A stretch of 64,000 bases of DNA from Gemmatimonadota bacterium (lineage in GTDB: Bacteria > Gemmatimonadota > Gemmatimonadetes > Longimicrobiales > Gaopeijiaceae). Made by a program: the position numbers and the translations under genes. The notes under the pieces were generated by a model that was not told the origin of the DNA, made no database searches, and saw only the letters and a list, made by a program, of their open reading frames with translations. This document shows, one piece after another, positions 1 to 11,501 of this stretch (position 1 is the first letter of the stretch; every line of letters begins with the position of its first letter). The DNA is taken from contig VXQO01000134.1 in the NCBI GenBank assembly GCA_009838975.1, positions 62,001 to 126,000 on the forward strand. Direction: 5' to 3'.

Positions 1-2323
<2,323 letters not shown>

Positions 2324-2383
2324 GACGACCCCCTGGCACGGGGGTTCGAAACCGTGGCAGCCGTGAGAATCACGGACTTGAAG

Positions 2384-2977
2384 CTACCCTCGCGCCACCC
2401 CTCGAGCAACCCGCAGGAAGTTCTCCAGCAGCCGGCGGCCGTGCTCCGTGAACCACGACTCGGGGTGGAATTGAACGCCCCACACAGGGTGTTTCCGGTG
2501 GCGCATCGCCTGGATCTCTCCCCGGTCCGCCGGATCCGCGCTCCACGCGATCGCGACCAGCGGCGCCGGAAGCTCGGGAGCGGTGACGAGGGAATGGTAG
2601 CGCGTTACCTCCACGGGCGACGGGATGCCCTCGAACAGCCGATCTCCTTCATGGACGACCAGCGATGTCTTACCGTGGACCGTCCTGGCGGCGCGGATCG
2701 TGCGCCCGCCGTAGGCCTCGCCGATGGCCTGGTGCCCGAGGCAGACCCCGAGCGTCGGAACTTCCGGCCCCAGTTCGCGGATCGCGGCGATGCTCACCCC
2801 CGCTTCGGAAGGGGTCTTCGGGCCCGGCGAGATCACCATACGGGTGGTCCCCGCGCGCCGCAGCTCTTCTGGCGTAACTGCGTCGTTCCGGTAGACGCGG
2901 GGCTCCTGGCCCAGATCGCCGAGGATCTGCACCAGATTCCAGGTGAATGAGTCGTAGTTGTCGATGACCGCCAGCAT
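2384..2977 (-). CDS. trpG: Anthranilate / aminodeoxychorismate synthase glutaminase subunit
   Basis: Glutamine amidotransferase that supplies ammonia to anthranilate synthase (tryptophan) or aminodeoxychorismate synthase (folate). The reading frame is open further upstream, but homologues begin at LAVIDNYDSFTWN, so I place the start at the ATG at 2977, giving 197 residues. The oxyanion motif SPGPKTPSEAG, the nucleophile loop GVCLGHQAIGE and the GVQFHPES catalytic His-Glu are all present. No synthase subunit lies nearby, so it may serve either pathway (pabA is the alternative name). It is the first gene of the trpG-kdsB-pyrG run. Confidence 0.9.
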   Translation of the reverse strand: MLAVIDNYDSFTWNLVQILGDLGQEPRVYRNDAVTPEELRRAGTTRMVISPGPKTPSEAGVSIAAIRELGPEVPTLGVCLGHQAIGEAYGGRTIRAARTVHGKTSLVVHEGDRLFEGIPSPVEVTRYHSLVTAPELPAPLVAIAWSADPADRGEIQAMRHRKHPVWGVQFHPESWFTEHGRRLLENFLRVARGVARG

Positions 2978-3061
2978 GGCTGCCCCGGAAGCAGGGGGAT
3001 CTGCACCGGCGGATTCGCCACGGGAAGGGCACGCGGCCGGTGCACGGGGTATCGGTGCGCA

Positions 3062-3067
3062 TATAAT
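3062..3067 (+). promoter_or_regulatory. Consensus -10 box (TATAAT) before the zinc-ribbon gene
   Basis: A perfect TATAAT lies 10 bases before the ATG at 3078 in a divergent intergenic region. No good -35 is visible at 16-18 bases upstream. If used, transcription would start around 3074 and the message would be nearly leaderless. Confidence 0.5.
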
Positions 3068-3077
3068 ACTGATCATC

Positions 3078-4088
3078 ATGGCCGACATGTACCGTACCTG
3101 TCTCGTCTGCAGCGCCGAATTCAAGCCGAATGACGCGCTCGAACACCTCGACAGAGGACGCCGGGTGGCCTACGACCCGGTGAAGGGCCGCCTCTGGCAG
3201 GTCTGCGGATCGTGCGCCAGGTGGTCCCTGGTGCCGCTGGAGTCCCGCTGGGAGGCGCTGCAGGAACTCGAGAAGCTGGTCACCGACAAGGCCCGCATGC
3301 TCTCGCGGACGGACAACGTGGCGCTCATGCGGGCCGGACCACTCGAGATCGTGCGCGTCGGGCAGGCGGCGCTGCGGGAGGAGGCGTGGTGGCGCTACGG
3401 GAGGGAGTTCCGCAAGCGGAGGGAAAACTACCGCAAGCTCACCGTGGCGGCGGCCGCCGGCGCGGCAGGCGTGATCGCGGGTTCGGCCGCGACGGGAGGG
3501 ATCAGCTTCGTGGCGGCCTGGATTCTCTGGCGCCGGGCTCCCGGGGTGGTCACGGGCGGGGCTCGCTGGATGCGGTTCGGCAGCACGGCGTGGCGTGGAC
3601 GCGCCCACTGTCTGCGCTGCGGATCCACGCTCACCCGCGTGCGGTACCGGGATCGCGAGCGCCTGGTCGTTACGGGCGACGAGGAAGCTCCCGGCGTCGT
3701 GGTGTCATGCGAGCGCTGCCGGGGGCACGAAGACGCCGGCCAGCGGCTGGACCGCCACGAGGCGGGGCGTCTGCTGAGGCGGGTGCTGGCCTATCATCAC
3801 TTCGCCGGATCTTCCGAGCAACGCGTCGAGGGGGCCGTGAAGCTGATCGACTTCGCGGGCGGCACCGAGAGGCTGCCGTCGCGGATCCTGGGGCCGGGAG
3901 CGGCCCTGGGCAGTCTCAGCAACACGGGTCAGGTCGCCCTCGAAATCGCGGTCCACGAGGAGCACGAACGGCTGCTTCTGTCGATGGAGGTGGCGGAACT
4001 CGAGGCCCACTGGCGGCGCGAGGAAGAGCTCGCGGCCATCATCGACGGCGAGCTGACCCCGGGTCCCGAACTCGGGCGCCCGGAGTGA
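3078..4088 (+). CDS. Unassigned membrane protein with two zinc-ribbon-like Cys clusters
   Basis: I do not recognise the family. The protein is 336 residues from the ATG at 3078; upstream in-frame codons are non-coding in character and the -10 box lies just before this ATG. Two CxxC pairs (C8/C11 and C43/C46) form a probable N-terminal zinc ribbon. A basic stretch and an Ala/Gly-rich hydrophobic segment at about 122-150 look like one or two membrane passes. A second set (C178/C181 and C211/C214) forms a second probable ribbon. The C-terminal 110 residues are soluble, helical and acid-rich. It is flanked by trpG (divergent) and nadE (convergent, 16 bases away), which give no functional clue. 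Confidence 0.75.
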   Translation: MADMYRTCLVCSAEFKPNDALEHLDRGRRVAYDPVKGRLWQVCGSCARWSLVPLESRWEALQELEKLVTDKARMLSRTDNVALMRAGPLEIVRVGQAALREEAWWRYGREFRKRRENYRKLTVAAAAGAAGVIAGSAATGGISFVAAWILWRRAPGVVTGGARWMRFGSTAWRGRAHCLRCGSTLTRVRYRDRERLVVTGDEEAPGVVVSCERCRGHEDAGQRLDRHEAGRLLRRVLAYHHFAGSSEQRVEGAVKLIDFAGGTERLPSRILGPGAALGSLSNTGQVALEIAVHEEHERLLLSMEVAELEAHWRREEELAAIIDGELTPGPELGRPE

Positions 4089-4104
4089 AGCGCCGGCAGG
4101 CCCG

Positions 4105-5889
4105 CTAGTAGTCCACCGGCCTCAGGTACGACTCCCCGATCGCGCTCTCCGAAAGCAGGGCCACGGTCGGAAGCTCCCGCTTCCAGTGGGTCGAGGAGAG
4201 GCGCCGCCAGACCGTCTCGACCTCGGCCCTGTCGAACCCCAGCCGGACGAGCGATTCGACGTTGTGCCGCTTGAGCAGCCAGTGGAGGATCGGGTCGGCC
4301 CGGTGGTAGGAGATTCCGAGCTCGTCCTCGTCGTGAACGCCCCGGACAAGGTCGGCGCTCGCCGGCTTGTCGACGATCTCGGCCGGGACGCCCAGATGGC
4401 GGGCCAGCTGCCAGACCTGTGTCTTGAAGAGGTCGCCGAGGGGATTGATCGGGGGGGAGTCGTCGGCGTGCCAGGTGTAGTACCCGAGAAGCCGCTCGCT
4501 CTTGTTGCCGGTGCCAAGCGGAAGGGCCTCGAGCTTGGCGGACTGGTCGAAGAGCACGACGGAGCGCAGCCGCGCCGCGAGATTGCCACGCCGCAGCGCC
4601 GACAGTTCCGGTTCGTGTGTCGTCAGGTAGCCGTCCACGGCGTCCGTGATCGAAACCGTGCGCTGTCTCGCCCCGCTGGCCGCGATGGCGAGCGCCGCAT
4701 GGGACAGGCTCTCCGGACTCGATGTCGCGTAGGGGAGGCGGAACCCGTAGACGTTCTCCGGTCCCAGCGCCCTCCCGGCGAGGAACAGGGACACCGCGGA
4801 ATCGACACCGCCGGACACGCCGATGACCACCCGCTTGAACCCCCGGTGGCGCGTCACCTCCTCGGAGATGAACTCGATGAGCGCCTCCTCGACCAGCGCG
4901 GCATCGATCTCGAGCGCGGCGAGATCGGCTGCGTTCGGCCGGTCCGGTGCGCGCTGCCTCCGGGCAGCCGATTCATGGCCTGCCGAAGGTGCTCGACCGT
5001 CCTTCGCGGCCCGTGCCGGCGGTCTTTCGCCGGACCAGGCGCGGTCCAGGGACCTCCGCAGCCGGGGGAACGCGGTGCTGAGGTCCGCGAGGAAGGGCGA
5101 CTCGGTCCTCACACGCAGGATCTCGTCGAAATCGACCTCGACAACCGTGCGGGTATGGGAAAAGAGCGGAGCCCTGCGGAGTAGCGTCCCGTCCGGCGCC
5201 CACGCCGAAGATCCCCCGGGGAAGAGCTTCCCCCCCTCGGAACCCGCCAGCTGCGCGACCATCATGAAGACACCGTGCTCCTTGGCCGCCCGCGCGGCGA
5301 TGCGGTCCCACTCGTCGAGGTTCGCGGGGCGCGGGGCGGCGGAGTTGAATCCGCGCGCGGGAGAGGCGCACCCCGCAAGGATCATTTCCGCCCCGTCGAG
5401 TGCGAGAATCGAAGCGGTGATCGAGTGCCAGAGGTCCTCGCAGATCAGCATGCCGATCCTTCCGAAGCGCGTCTCGAACGCACTGACCTGCCGCCCCGGC
5501 TCGATGAAGCGCCCCTCTTCGAAGAGTCCGTAGGTCGGCAGGAAGACCTTCCGGTGCACATGGATCAGCTCGTACCGGTCCCCCCTGGGGGTGAGGTAGG
5601 CCATGCTGTTGTACACGCCGCGCCGCCCACGCTCGTAGAATCCTAGCGCCACGTCGCAGGTCCGTCCCTCGGGGGGCGTTCCCAATGACCGGACCAGCGC
5701 CCCGGGAGCGAGGGCGACCTCATGGGCCGCGCCTTCGACGAAGTAGCCGGACAGGACGGTTTCGGGGAACACGGCGAGGTCCGCATCGCGCGGCAGTGCG
5801 TCGCGAACCATGGCGGCGTTGGCGTCCACGGCCCCCTTTCGGGGTTTGACCTGACAGAGGGCCACCCGAAGGTCCTGGCCGTTGCCCAT
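4105..5889 (-). CDS. nadE: Glutamine-dependent NAD+ synthetase
   Basis: Converts nicotinate adenine dinucleotide to NAD+ using glutamine. 594 residues from the ATG at 5889, which has GGGAGC upstream; an in-frame extension to 5961 looks non-coding. The N-terminal nitrilase domain carries the Glu43, Lys114 and Cys150 triad (FPET, HRKVFLP, LICEDLW). A low-complexity linker at about 285-325 leads to the synthetase domain with the ATP pyrophosphatase loop SGGVDSA at 359-365. The two-domain form means ammonia is channelled internally. Confidence 0.95.
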   Translation of the reverse strand: MGNGQDLRVALCQVKPRKGAVDANAAMVRDALPRDADLAVFPETVLSGYFVEGAAHEVALAPGALVRSLGTPPEGRTCDVALGFYERGRRGVYNSMAYLTPRGDRYELIHVHRKVFLPTYGLFEEGRFIEPGRQVSAFETRFGRIGMLICEDLWHSITASILALDGAEMILAGCASPARGFNSAAPRPANLDEWDRIAARAAKEHGVFMMVAQLAGSEGGKLFPGGSSAWAPDGTLLRRAPLFSHTRTVVEVDFDEILRVRTESPFLADLSTAFPRLRRSLDRAWSGERPPARAAKDGRAPSAGHESAARRQRAPDRPNAADLAALEIDAALVEEALIEFISEEVTRHRGFKRVVIGVSGGVDSAVSLFLAGRALGPENVYGFRLPYATSSPESLSHAALAIAASGARQRTVSITDAVDGYLTTHEPELSALRRGNLAARLRSVVLFDQSAKLEALPLGTGNKSERLLGYYTWHADDSPPINPLGDLFKTQVWQLARHLGVPAEIVDKPASADLVRGVHDEDELGISYHRADPILHWLLKRHNVESLVRLGFDRAEVETVWRRLSSTHWKRELPTVALLSESAIGESYLRPVDY

Positions 5890-6000
5890 GGAGTGCTCCC
5901 GACTGTCACAAACGGATTCGAACAGTGTGGGGACTGGCCCCGCCGCCTGACTTCGCGCCATAATCTAGGTGCGTTTCCGCACCACAGAAAGAAAGTCAAA

Positions 6001-7611
6001 ATGCTCAGATTCCTCCGCTCGACCCTCCTCCTGGCGGCTCTGGCCGCCCTTGCAATCCCGGTCGCCGGCCAGAGCGCGGGGTCGCCGGGTCAGAGAGGCA
6101 GCCGGTTGCCGCCCGTCGATCTCGAGTCCGCGGAGGCTCAGGTCTTCCTCCAGGCCCTGTCGACGATCTCCCACTTCCATTCGTCGGCCCTGGCCGACTC
6201 GACCCTGTGGGACCGGGCACTCGAAGGGCTGCTGGAGCAGCTGGACGATCCGTATGCCACCGTCTACACACCCGCGGAATACGACCGGTTCCGGGAGACC
6301 AACACCGGCGACTACGCCGGGATCGGTGTCCAGATCACGATGATGGACTCGCGCGTGACCGTGACGGCGGTCTTCCGGGACACTCCCGCCGAAGGCGTGG
6401 GCATGCTGGTGGGCGACAGGATCGTGTGGGTCGAGGGCATCGACGCCCGCGAGTGGACGCTCGACCAGGCGCGCGACTCGATCCGGGGGGAGCCCGGCTC
6501 CGTGGTGCGGATCCGGGTCGCCCGCGACGGCTTCTCGGAGCCCATCCCCTTCTCGATCGTGCGTGACAACGTCCATGTGGAGGCGGTGGCGGCCACCTGG
6601 GTCGAGGACGGAATCGCCTATTTCGGTATCGACAGGATCGCGCGGGGTGTGTCGGAGGAACTCAGGCAGGCGCTGGAGGAGTACGAGGGCGCGAAGGCAC
6701 TGATCGTGGATCTGAGGGGCAATCCGGGCGGCTACCTGGACGAATCGCTGCAGATTGCGGACATGTTGCTCGCGCCGGGCGAGAAGCTGGCGAGCGTGGA
6801 CTCCCGAGGGGTTGCGGGCGCCGTATCCAACCAGGAATGGACGGCTCGAAGCCCGGCACGCATCGCTGAGACGCCCATCGTCATCCTCGTGGACGCGTAT
6901 ACGGCGTCGGCTGCCGAGATCATCTCGGGAGCTCTGCAGGACAACGACCGCGCCGTCGTGGTCGGACGGAGGACGTTCGGCAAGGGAGCCGTGCAGACAC
7001 ACTACCCCCTGCCCGCCGGGCGGCAGATCAGCATCACGACCGGATCCTGGTACACGCCGCTGGGAAGGTCGCTGAACCGCGCTCGCCACAGGGACGGCTC
7101 GCTCAAGCCGGAGGATGCAAGCCTCCCGGATCCCGTGGTGACGGCTGCCGGCAGGGAACTCCCGACGGGTGGGGGGATCATTCCGGACCTCGAAGTGGAA
7201 TCGCGGGTTCTGGAACAGGAACGTCGCCTCGTCAACAACGCGAGCGAAGCACAGGTGCCCTTTGGGACATTGATTCGGGACCATGCCTTCGATCTCGCCA
7301 AGCAGGCGCTTGCCGCGGGCGAGATCGAGGTGCTCCCTTCCTCCGCGTTCGACGGTCTGGCCGCGGAGCTCGTGGAGGCCGGAATGGATCCCGAGATCGT
7401 TGAGGATCCGGTGGCGCGCGCGTATCTAGACCGTCAGACCCAGCTTCACTACCTGTACCGCGCGAACGCCCCGGCCCTGCGACTCCTGGTCCAGGCGGAG
7501 CGCGACGAGGCGCTCGCCGAGGCCCTTCGCCTTGCCCGCTCCGCCCGCACGCCCGCGGAGCTGTTCACGCTGGTCGACGAAACCAGAGAGAACGCGCCGT
7601 CCGCCAGATAG
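6001..7611 (+). CDS. S41-family C-terminal processing protease, secreted
   Basis: 536 residues from the ATG at 6001, chosen because a signal peptide follows at once (RFLRST, then a Leu/Ala core, cleavage near VAGQSA). A PDZ domain spans about 105-190 (GIGVQITM, DTPAEGVGMLVGDRI). The S41 catalytic core follows, with VDLRGNPGG, the nucleophile Ser303 in AYTASAAE and the general base Lys328 in FGKGAVQ. These are the Ser-Lys dyad of CtpA/Prc proteases, which trim or degrade periplasmic proteins. A weak -10 (CATAAT, 5959-5964) lies about 36 bases upstream. Its neighbours run in the opposite direction, so it is a single-gene unit. Confidence 0.92.
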   Translation: MLRFLRSTLLLAALAALAIPVAGQSAGSPGQRGSRLPPVDLESAEAQVFLQALSTISHFHSSALADSTLWDRALEGLLEQLDDPYATVYTPAEYDRFRETNTGDYAGIGVQITMMDSRVTVTAVFRDTPAEGVGMLVGDRIVWVEGIDAREWTLDQARDSIRGEPGSVVRIRVARDGFSEPIPFSIVRDNVHVEAVAATWVEDGIAYFGIDRIARGVSEELRQALEEYEGAKALIVDLRGNPGGYLDESLQIADMLLAPGEKLASVDSRGVAGAVSNQEWTARSPARIAETPIVILVDAYTASAAEIISGALQDNDRAVVVGRRTFGKGAVQTHYPLPAGRQISITTGSWYTPLGRSLNRARHRDGSLKPEDASLPDPVVTAAGRELPTGGGIIPDLEVESRVLEQERRLVNNASEAQVPFGTLIRDHAFDLAKQALAAGEIEVLPSSAFDGLAAELVEAGMDPEIVEDPVARAYLDRQTQLHYLYRANAPALRLLVQAERDEALAEALRLARSARTPAELFTLVDETRENAPSAR

Positions 7612-7644
7612 CGGGGCCGCGCGCCGGCAAGGGATCGCGGGGGT

Positions 7645-8583
7645 TCAGCCGCTGGTCATACGGCTCCGCGGATGATACCGCCGGTGCGTCCGGCGCAGGT
7701 ATTCGCGGTCCAGGTGCGTGTAGATCTGGGTGGTGGAGATGTCGGCGTGCCCCAGCAACTCCTGCACCACCGCCAGGTCGGCCCCGCCCTCGAGCAGATG
7801 CGTAGCGCAGCTGTGCCGCAGGGTGTGTGGTGATATCCGGCGCTCGATTCCGGCCCTCGCGGCGGCGCGCGTCACGATCGTCCACACGGACATGCGGCTC
7901 AGCGGCGTGCCACGGTGGTTGAGGAAGACGATGCCCTCTCCCCTGCCCCGATCCAGAGCGGGCCTGACCAGCCGGAGGTAGCGCCCGGCCACATCGACCG
8001 CCGTCGCCCCGACCGGAACGAGACGCTCCTTCCCACCCTTGCCGAACACCAGGCAACTCGCGTGCTCCAGGTCCAGATCCGCCAGCGCCAGACGGGTCAG
8101 CTCGCTCACTCGCATTCCGGTCGCATAGAGCAGTTCGAGGACTGCCCGATCCCGCCAGTAGACGGCCGAATCCGGATCCACCGCCTCCACCAGGCGTGCC
8201 GCCTCCTCCTGGCTCAGGAACTCGGGCAGCTGCCTGCCGGTGGCCGGGCGTTCCATCCGGTCCGACGGGTTGTCGGTGGCGATACCCTCGTCCACCAGGA
8301 AGCCGAAGTAGGCGCGCAGGGCGGACTGCGCCCTTCGGATCGACCCCGGCGCCATCCCCTCCCGGTGGAGGTGGCCCGCATATTCCTGCAGGATGACGTG
8401 GTCGACATCACCGGGCCCCTCCGCGGTCCCGCGATCATCGAGATAGGCGAGAAAGCGCGTCAGGTCGCTCCGGTACGCCGCGCAGCTCCGGGGGCGGAGC
8501 CCCCTCTCGAGTGCGAGGAAATCCAGGAACGGTTCCAGGTGGAAGCGGCGCTCCAGGGCGTGACCCTTTCCCCCGCGCCTCAC
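7645..8583 (-). CDS. xerD: Tyrosine site-specific recombinase XerD
   Basis: Resolves chromosome dimers at dif together with XerC. Starting at the GTG at 8583, which overlaps the dedA stop as GTGA, gives 312 residues; the frame is open further upstream through Arg/Gly-rich codons. The SAM-like N-terminal domain is followed by the catalytic set R158, K182, H253, R256, H279 and Y288, spaced as in Escherichia coli XerD. The core-binding motif ending SPHTLRHSCATHLL is typical. XerC is not in the window. Being last in a fatty-acid operon is unusual for this gene. Confidence 0.93.
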   Translation of the reverse strand: MRRGGKGHALERRFHLEPFLDFLALERGLRPRSCAAYRSDLTRFLAYLDDRGTAEGPGDVDHVILQEYAGHLHREGMAPGSIRRAQSALRAYFGFLVDEGIATDNPSDRMERPATGRQLPEFLSQEEAARLVEAVDPDSAVYWRDRAVLELLYATGMRVSELTRLALADLDLEHASCLVFGKGGKERLVPVGATAVDVAGRYLRLVRPALDRGRGEGIVFLNHRGTPLSRMSVWTIVTRAAARAGIERRISPHTLRHSCATHLLEGGADLAVVQELLGHADISTTQIYTHLDREYLRRTHRRYHPRSRMTSG

Positions 8584-9275
8584 GGAACGTCGCCCCGTCG
8601 CCTGGCGCGCTCTCCGGGCGGTCCGCGCGGACCCTCCTTCCCCGCCCCTCCCTGGACCTGCGCAGCGACCCCCGCCCGCCGTCTGTACCGCCACCAGCCG
8701 ATGAACAGCACGATCGCAAGCACCGCCGACGCGGCGAGCAGCCCCCGGTTCGTGCGGGCCAGCGCGTTCATCACCGCCTCCAGGTTGTCACCCGCCAGGT
8801 AACCGACACGCACCAGCGCACCATACCAGACCGCCGACGCGGCGAGAAGAGGGGGGACCACCCGGAGCGCTCCCACGCCAGCCACACCGGCGAAGACCGG
8901 GACCAGGGCGCGAAAGCCGGGCAGGAAGCGGGCCACGAAGATGGCCGCGACGCCCCAGCGCCGGTAGAAGGACTCCATGCGCCGCATTCCTCCCCTCGGG
9001 ACAAGGCGCTGGCCGGCTCCGGTGTTGAAGAAGGCTCGCCCGTACCGCAGGCCTAGCAGGTAGACCGCCACCGCCCCGGCCACATTGAAGAGCCACACGA
9101 TGAAGAAGACGGGTACGATGCCGACCCTTCCGAGTCCCGCGATGAAGCCGCCGACCACGATGAACGTGTCGGCGGGCACGACCGGCAGGATGTTCTCGAC
9201 GACCGCGCCGGCGGCCAGTACCGGATAGACGAGCGAGGGTGGCAACCCGGTCAGCAGATCGACCGCTCCGTCCAC
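8580..9275 (-). CDS. DedA-family (SNARE-associated/VTT) membrane protein
   Basis: 231 residues from a GTG start. It has the DedA layout: an N-terminal re-entrant region with PVVPADTFIVVGGF, then the conserved amphipathic segment FVARFLPGFRALVPVFAG, whose RxLPGxR motif is diagnostic, and two further membrane spans. DedA proteins act in lipid-carrier flipping and membrane homeostasis. The last 35 residues are an Arg/Gly-rich cytoplasmic tail. It lies 22 bases after ispF and overlaps xerD by four bases. Its distance from the known undecaprenyl-phosphate flippases is not clear by eye. Confidence 0.88.
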   Translation of the reverse strand: MDGAVDLLTGLPPSLVYPVLAAGAVVENILPVVPADTFIVVGGFIAGLGRVGIVPVFFIVWLFNVAGAVAVYLLGLRYGRAFFNTGAGQRLVPRGGMRRMESFYRRWGVAAIFVARFLPGFRALVPVFAGVAGVGALRVVPPLLAASAVWYGALVRVGYLAGDNLEAVMNALARTNRGLLAASAVLAIVLFIGWWRYRRRAGVAAQVQGGAGKEGPRGPPGERARRRGDVP

Positions 9276-9297
9276 TGTGTCGCCGACCTTGTCCGCG

Positions 9298-9831
9298 CTA
9301 GCCGTAGGAGGCTCGAACCACCGTCGCGACGGCGTGCACCGCGATTCCTTCCCCCCGCCCGATCCACCCCATTGCCTCGTTGCTCTTGCCCTTCACCGAC
9401 ACGGCCCCGGCCCCGACACCCATCCGCTCCGCCAGGCGCGCCCGCATCTCCGCCGCGCGGGGACCGATGCGGGGCCGCTCGCAGATCACCGTCACATCCA
9501 CGTTCCCCACCGCCCAACCCTCGTCGCGCAACATCGCGACCGATGCTGCAAGCAGTTCCATCGAGTCCGCGTCGCGCCACGCCTCCTCGCCCGGCGGAAA
9601 GTGGGTGCCGATGTCACCCAGACACGCGGCACCCAGGAGCGCGTCGATCACGGCGTGGCCCACGGCGTCCCCATCCGAGAAGCCGCTGAGCCCCGGGCTG
9701 CCGGGAAAGTGCACGCCGCCCAGCTTCAGCGGCCTGTGTGGATCGAAGCGGTGGGAATCGTAACCGGTCCCGACCCGCACCACGGGGGAAGGGTGCTCCC
9801 CTGCCCTCCGAGCGCCGGGCGAACCGCCCAT
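9298..9831 (-). CDS. ispF: 2-C-methyl-D-erythritol 2,4-cyclodiphosphate synthase
   Basis: Fifth step of the MEP isoprenoid pathway. 177 residues from the ATG at 9831, immediately after the fabF stop; the first 17 residues are extra relative to most homologues, so a GTG just before VGTGYDSH is a possible alternative start. The zinc ligands of GYDSHRF, the GFSDGDAVGHAVIDALLGA motif and the C-terminal KGKSNEAMGWIGRGEGI are intact. ispE of the same pathway is at 44528; ispD is not in the window. Confidence 0.94.
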   Translation of the reverse strand: MGGSPGARRAGEHPSPVVRVGTGYDSHRFDPHRPLKLGGVHFPGSPGLSGFSDGDAVGHAVIDALLGAACLGDIGTHFPPGEEAWRDADSMELLAASVAMLRDEGWAVGNVDVTVICERPRIGPRAAEMRARLAERMGVGAGAVSVKGKSNEAMGWIGRGEGIAVHAVATVVRASYG

Positions 9832-11097
9832 CTACTCCTCGTATTTCCGGATGACCAGGCAGGCATTGTGCCCGCCGAAACCAAACGAGTTGCTGAGCGC
9901 GGCCGAAACCGGACGCTCGATCATTCCACCGTGGGCATAATCGAGGTCGCAGTCGTCGTCCTTCGTGGAGAAGTTGATCGTGGGGGGGATCCTGCCCGTC
10001 CGGCAGACCATCGTGCAGATCACCGCCTCCACGGCGCCCGCGGCACCCAGAAGGTGGCCCGTCATGGATTTGGTCGACCCGACGACGATGTCGTATGCCC
10101 GGGCACCGAAGACCTCCTTGATCGCCAGCGTCTCCGACTTGTCGTTGAGCGGCGTCGAGGTCCCGTGGGCGTTGACGTAGCCGACGTCGTCCGGAGTCAG
10201 CTGCGCGTCCTCGATGGCCGCGCGCATCGCTGACCTGGCGCCCTCGGCTTCCGGCGGAGGAGCCGTGATGTGGTAGGCATCGCCGGAAGCGCCGTACCCG
10301 GCGACCTCGCCAAGAATCTCGACCCCGCGGGCGCGGGCGTGCTCCATCTCCTCCAGCACGAAGCAGCCCGCCCCTTCGCCGATGACGAATCCGTCCCTGG
10401 TGGCGTCGAAGGGCCGGCTCGCTCTTGCGGGGTCGTCGTTGCGCCTCGACATCGCCTTCATCGCCGCGAAACCCGCGATCGTGATCGGCGTCACCGCCGC
10501 CTCGGTGCCCCCGGCCAGCATGAGGTCGGCGTCCCCCCGCTGGATGTGCCTCGCGGCATCGCCGATCGCATGTGCGCTCGATGCGCAGGCGGAGACCGTT
10601 GCGTAGTTGGGCCCCTGTAGCCCGTACCGGATCGAGACGAGACCCGAGGCCATGTCTGGAATGAACATGGGCACGAAGAAGGGACTCACCCGTCCGGGAC
10701 CCTTCCGGAACAGGGTCAGGCAGTTCGCTTCGAGGGTTGCGATTCCCCCTACGCCGCTGCCGATGATCACACCGAAGGCGCCGGGGTCGCTTCCCGGGGG
10801 CGGGCCCGAGAGTTCGGCCGAATCCATGGCTTCGCTGGCCGCCGCGATCCCGAAGTGCAGGTACGTGTCGTACCGGCGGACTTCCTTCCGGGTCACGTAC
10901 CGTCCCGGGTCGAATCCCTTCACCTCGCAGGCTATGCGCGTGGCAAAGCCTTCCGTATCGAAGCGCGTGATGGGACCGCCGCCCGAGGTTCCCGCAAGCA
11001 GCGCGTCCCAACTCGAAGCAAGATCCAGACCGACTGGAGTGACCATCCCCATTCCGGTGATGGCGACCCTGCGGCGCCCATCTCCTGTGCTGCTCAT
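9832..11097 (-). CDS. fabF: 3-oxoacyl-ACP synthase II
   Basis: Elongating condensing enzyme of fatty-acid synthesis. 421 residues, a typical length. The nucleophile is Cys171 in VSACASSAHAIG, with the catalytic histidines in NAHGTSTPLND and MTGHLLGAAG, and the C-terminal SNSFGFGGHNA. It follows acpP by 49 bases and abuts ispF without a gap. fabF after acpP is the classic fab-cluster order; the RNase III gene that often follows is absent here. Confidence 0.96.
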   Translation of the reverse strand: MSSTGDGRRRVAITGMGMVTPVGLDLASSWDALLAGTSGGGPITRFDTEGFATRIACEVKGFDPGRYVTRKEVRRYDTYLHFGIAAASEAMDSAELSGPPPGSDPGAFGVIIGSGVGGIATLEANCLTLFRKGPGRVSPFFVPMFIPDMASGLVSIRYGLQGPNYATVSACASSAHAIGDAARHIQRGDADLMLAGGTEAAVTPITIAGFAAMKAMSRRNDDPARASRPFDATRDGFVIGEGAGCFVLEEMEHARARGVEILGEVAGYGASGDAYHITAPPPEAEGARSAMRAAIEDAQLTPDDVGYVNAHGTSTPLNDKSETLAIKEVFGARAYDIVVGSTKSMTGHLLGAAGAVEAVICTMVCRTGRIPPTINFSTKDDDCDLDYAHGGMIERPVSAALSNSFGFGGHNACLVIRKYEE

Positions 11098-11146
11098 CGT
11101 CCCGGCCGGGTGACCCGGTTCACCCGCCTGCCCGCGCTATCCCGTA

Positions 11147-11386
11147 TCAGTCCGCGTTCTGCTTGATGTAGTCGATGGCGTCACCCACGGTGCGCATCTG
11201 TTCGGCGTCCTCGTCGGGGATATCGACTTCGAATTCTTCCTCGAATGACATGATCAACTCGACGGTGTCGAGGGAATCCGCGCCGAGGTCGTCTACGAAC
11301 GAGGCGTCGGCGGTAACCTTGTCAGCTTCGACACCGAGTTCGTCGATGATGATCTCCATGACCCTGTCTGCCACAGTGTCGGACAT
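11147..11386 (-). CDS. acpP: Acyl carrier protein
   Basis: 79 residues, acidic. Ser38 of the [10 protein letters not shown] motif is the 4'-phosphopantetheine attachment site, and [11 protein letters not shown] is the conserved helix III region. The ATG at 11386 has a GGAG Shine-Dalgarno sequence about 10 bases upstream; the open frame beyond it is not coding. A 115-base spacer separates it from fabG, the longest gap in this operon, and I see no further gene there. Extra translation signals or an internal promoter would fit the high ACP demand, but I could not identify one. Confidence 0.96.
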   Translation of the reverse strand: MSDTVADRVMEIIIDELGVEADKVTADASFVDDLGADSLDTVELIMSFEEEFEVDIPDEDAEQMRTVGDAIDYIKQNAD

Positions 11387-11501
11387 GCTCGTGTTCTCCG
11401 TGGGTGGTTTTTTCTGGGTGCTGAGGTTCCTGGATGGCCCGGCAATCCGCCTGTCGCGCGACGGTGGTCCGAATCGTCGCCTCAGGGAAGGAAAGAGGGT
11501 G

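Noticed and set aside
2324..2383. A possible second tRNA, from GGTTCGAAAC in the trpG-kdsB gap
   Set aside because: There is no acceptor stem, anticodon arm or room for one; the match is to the T-loop string only.
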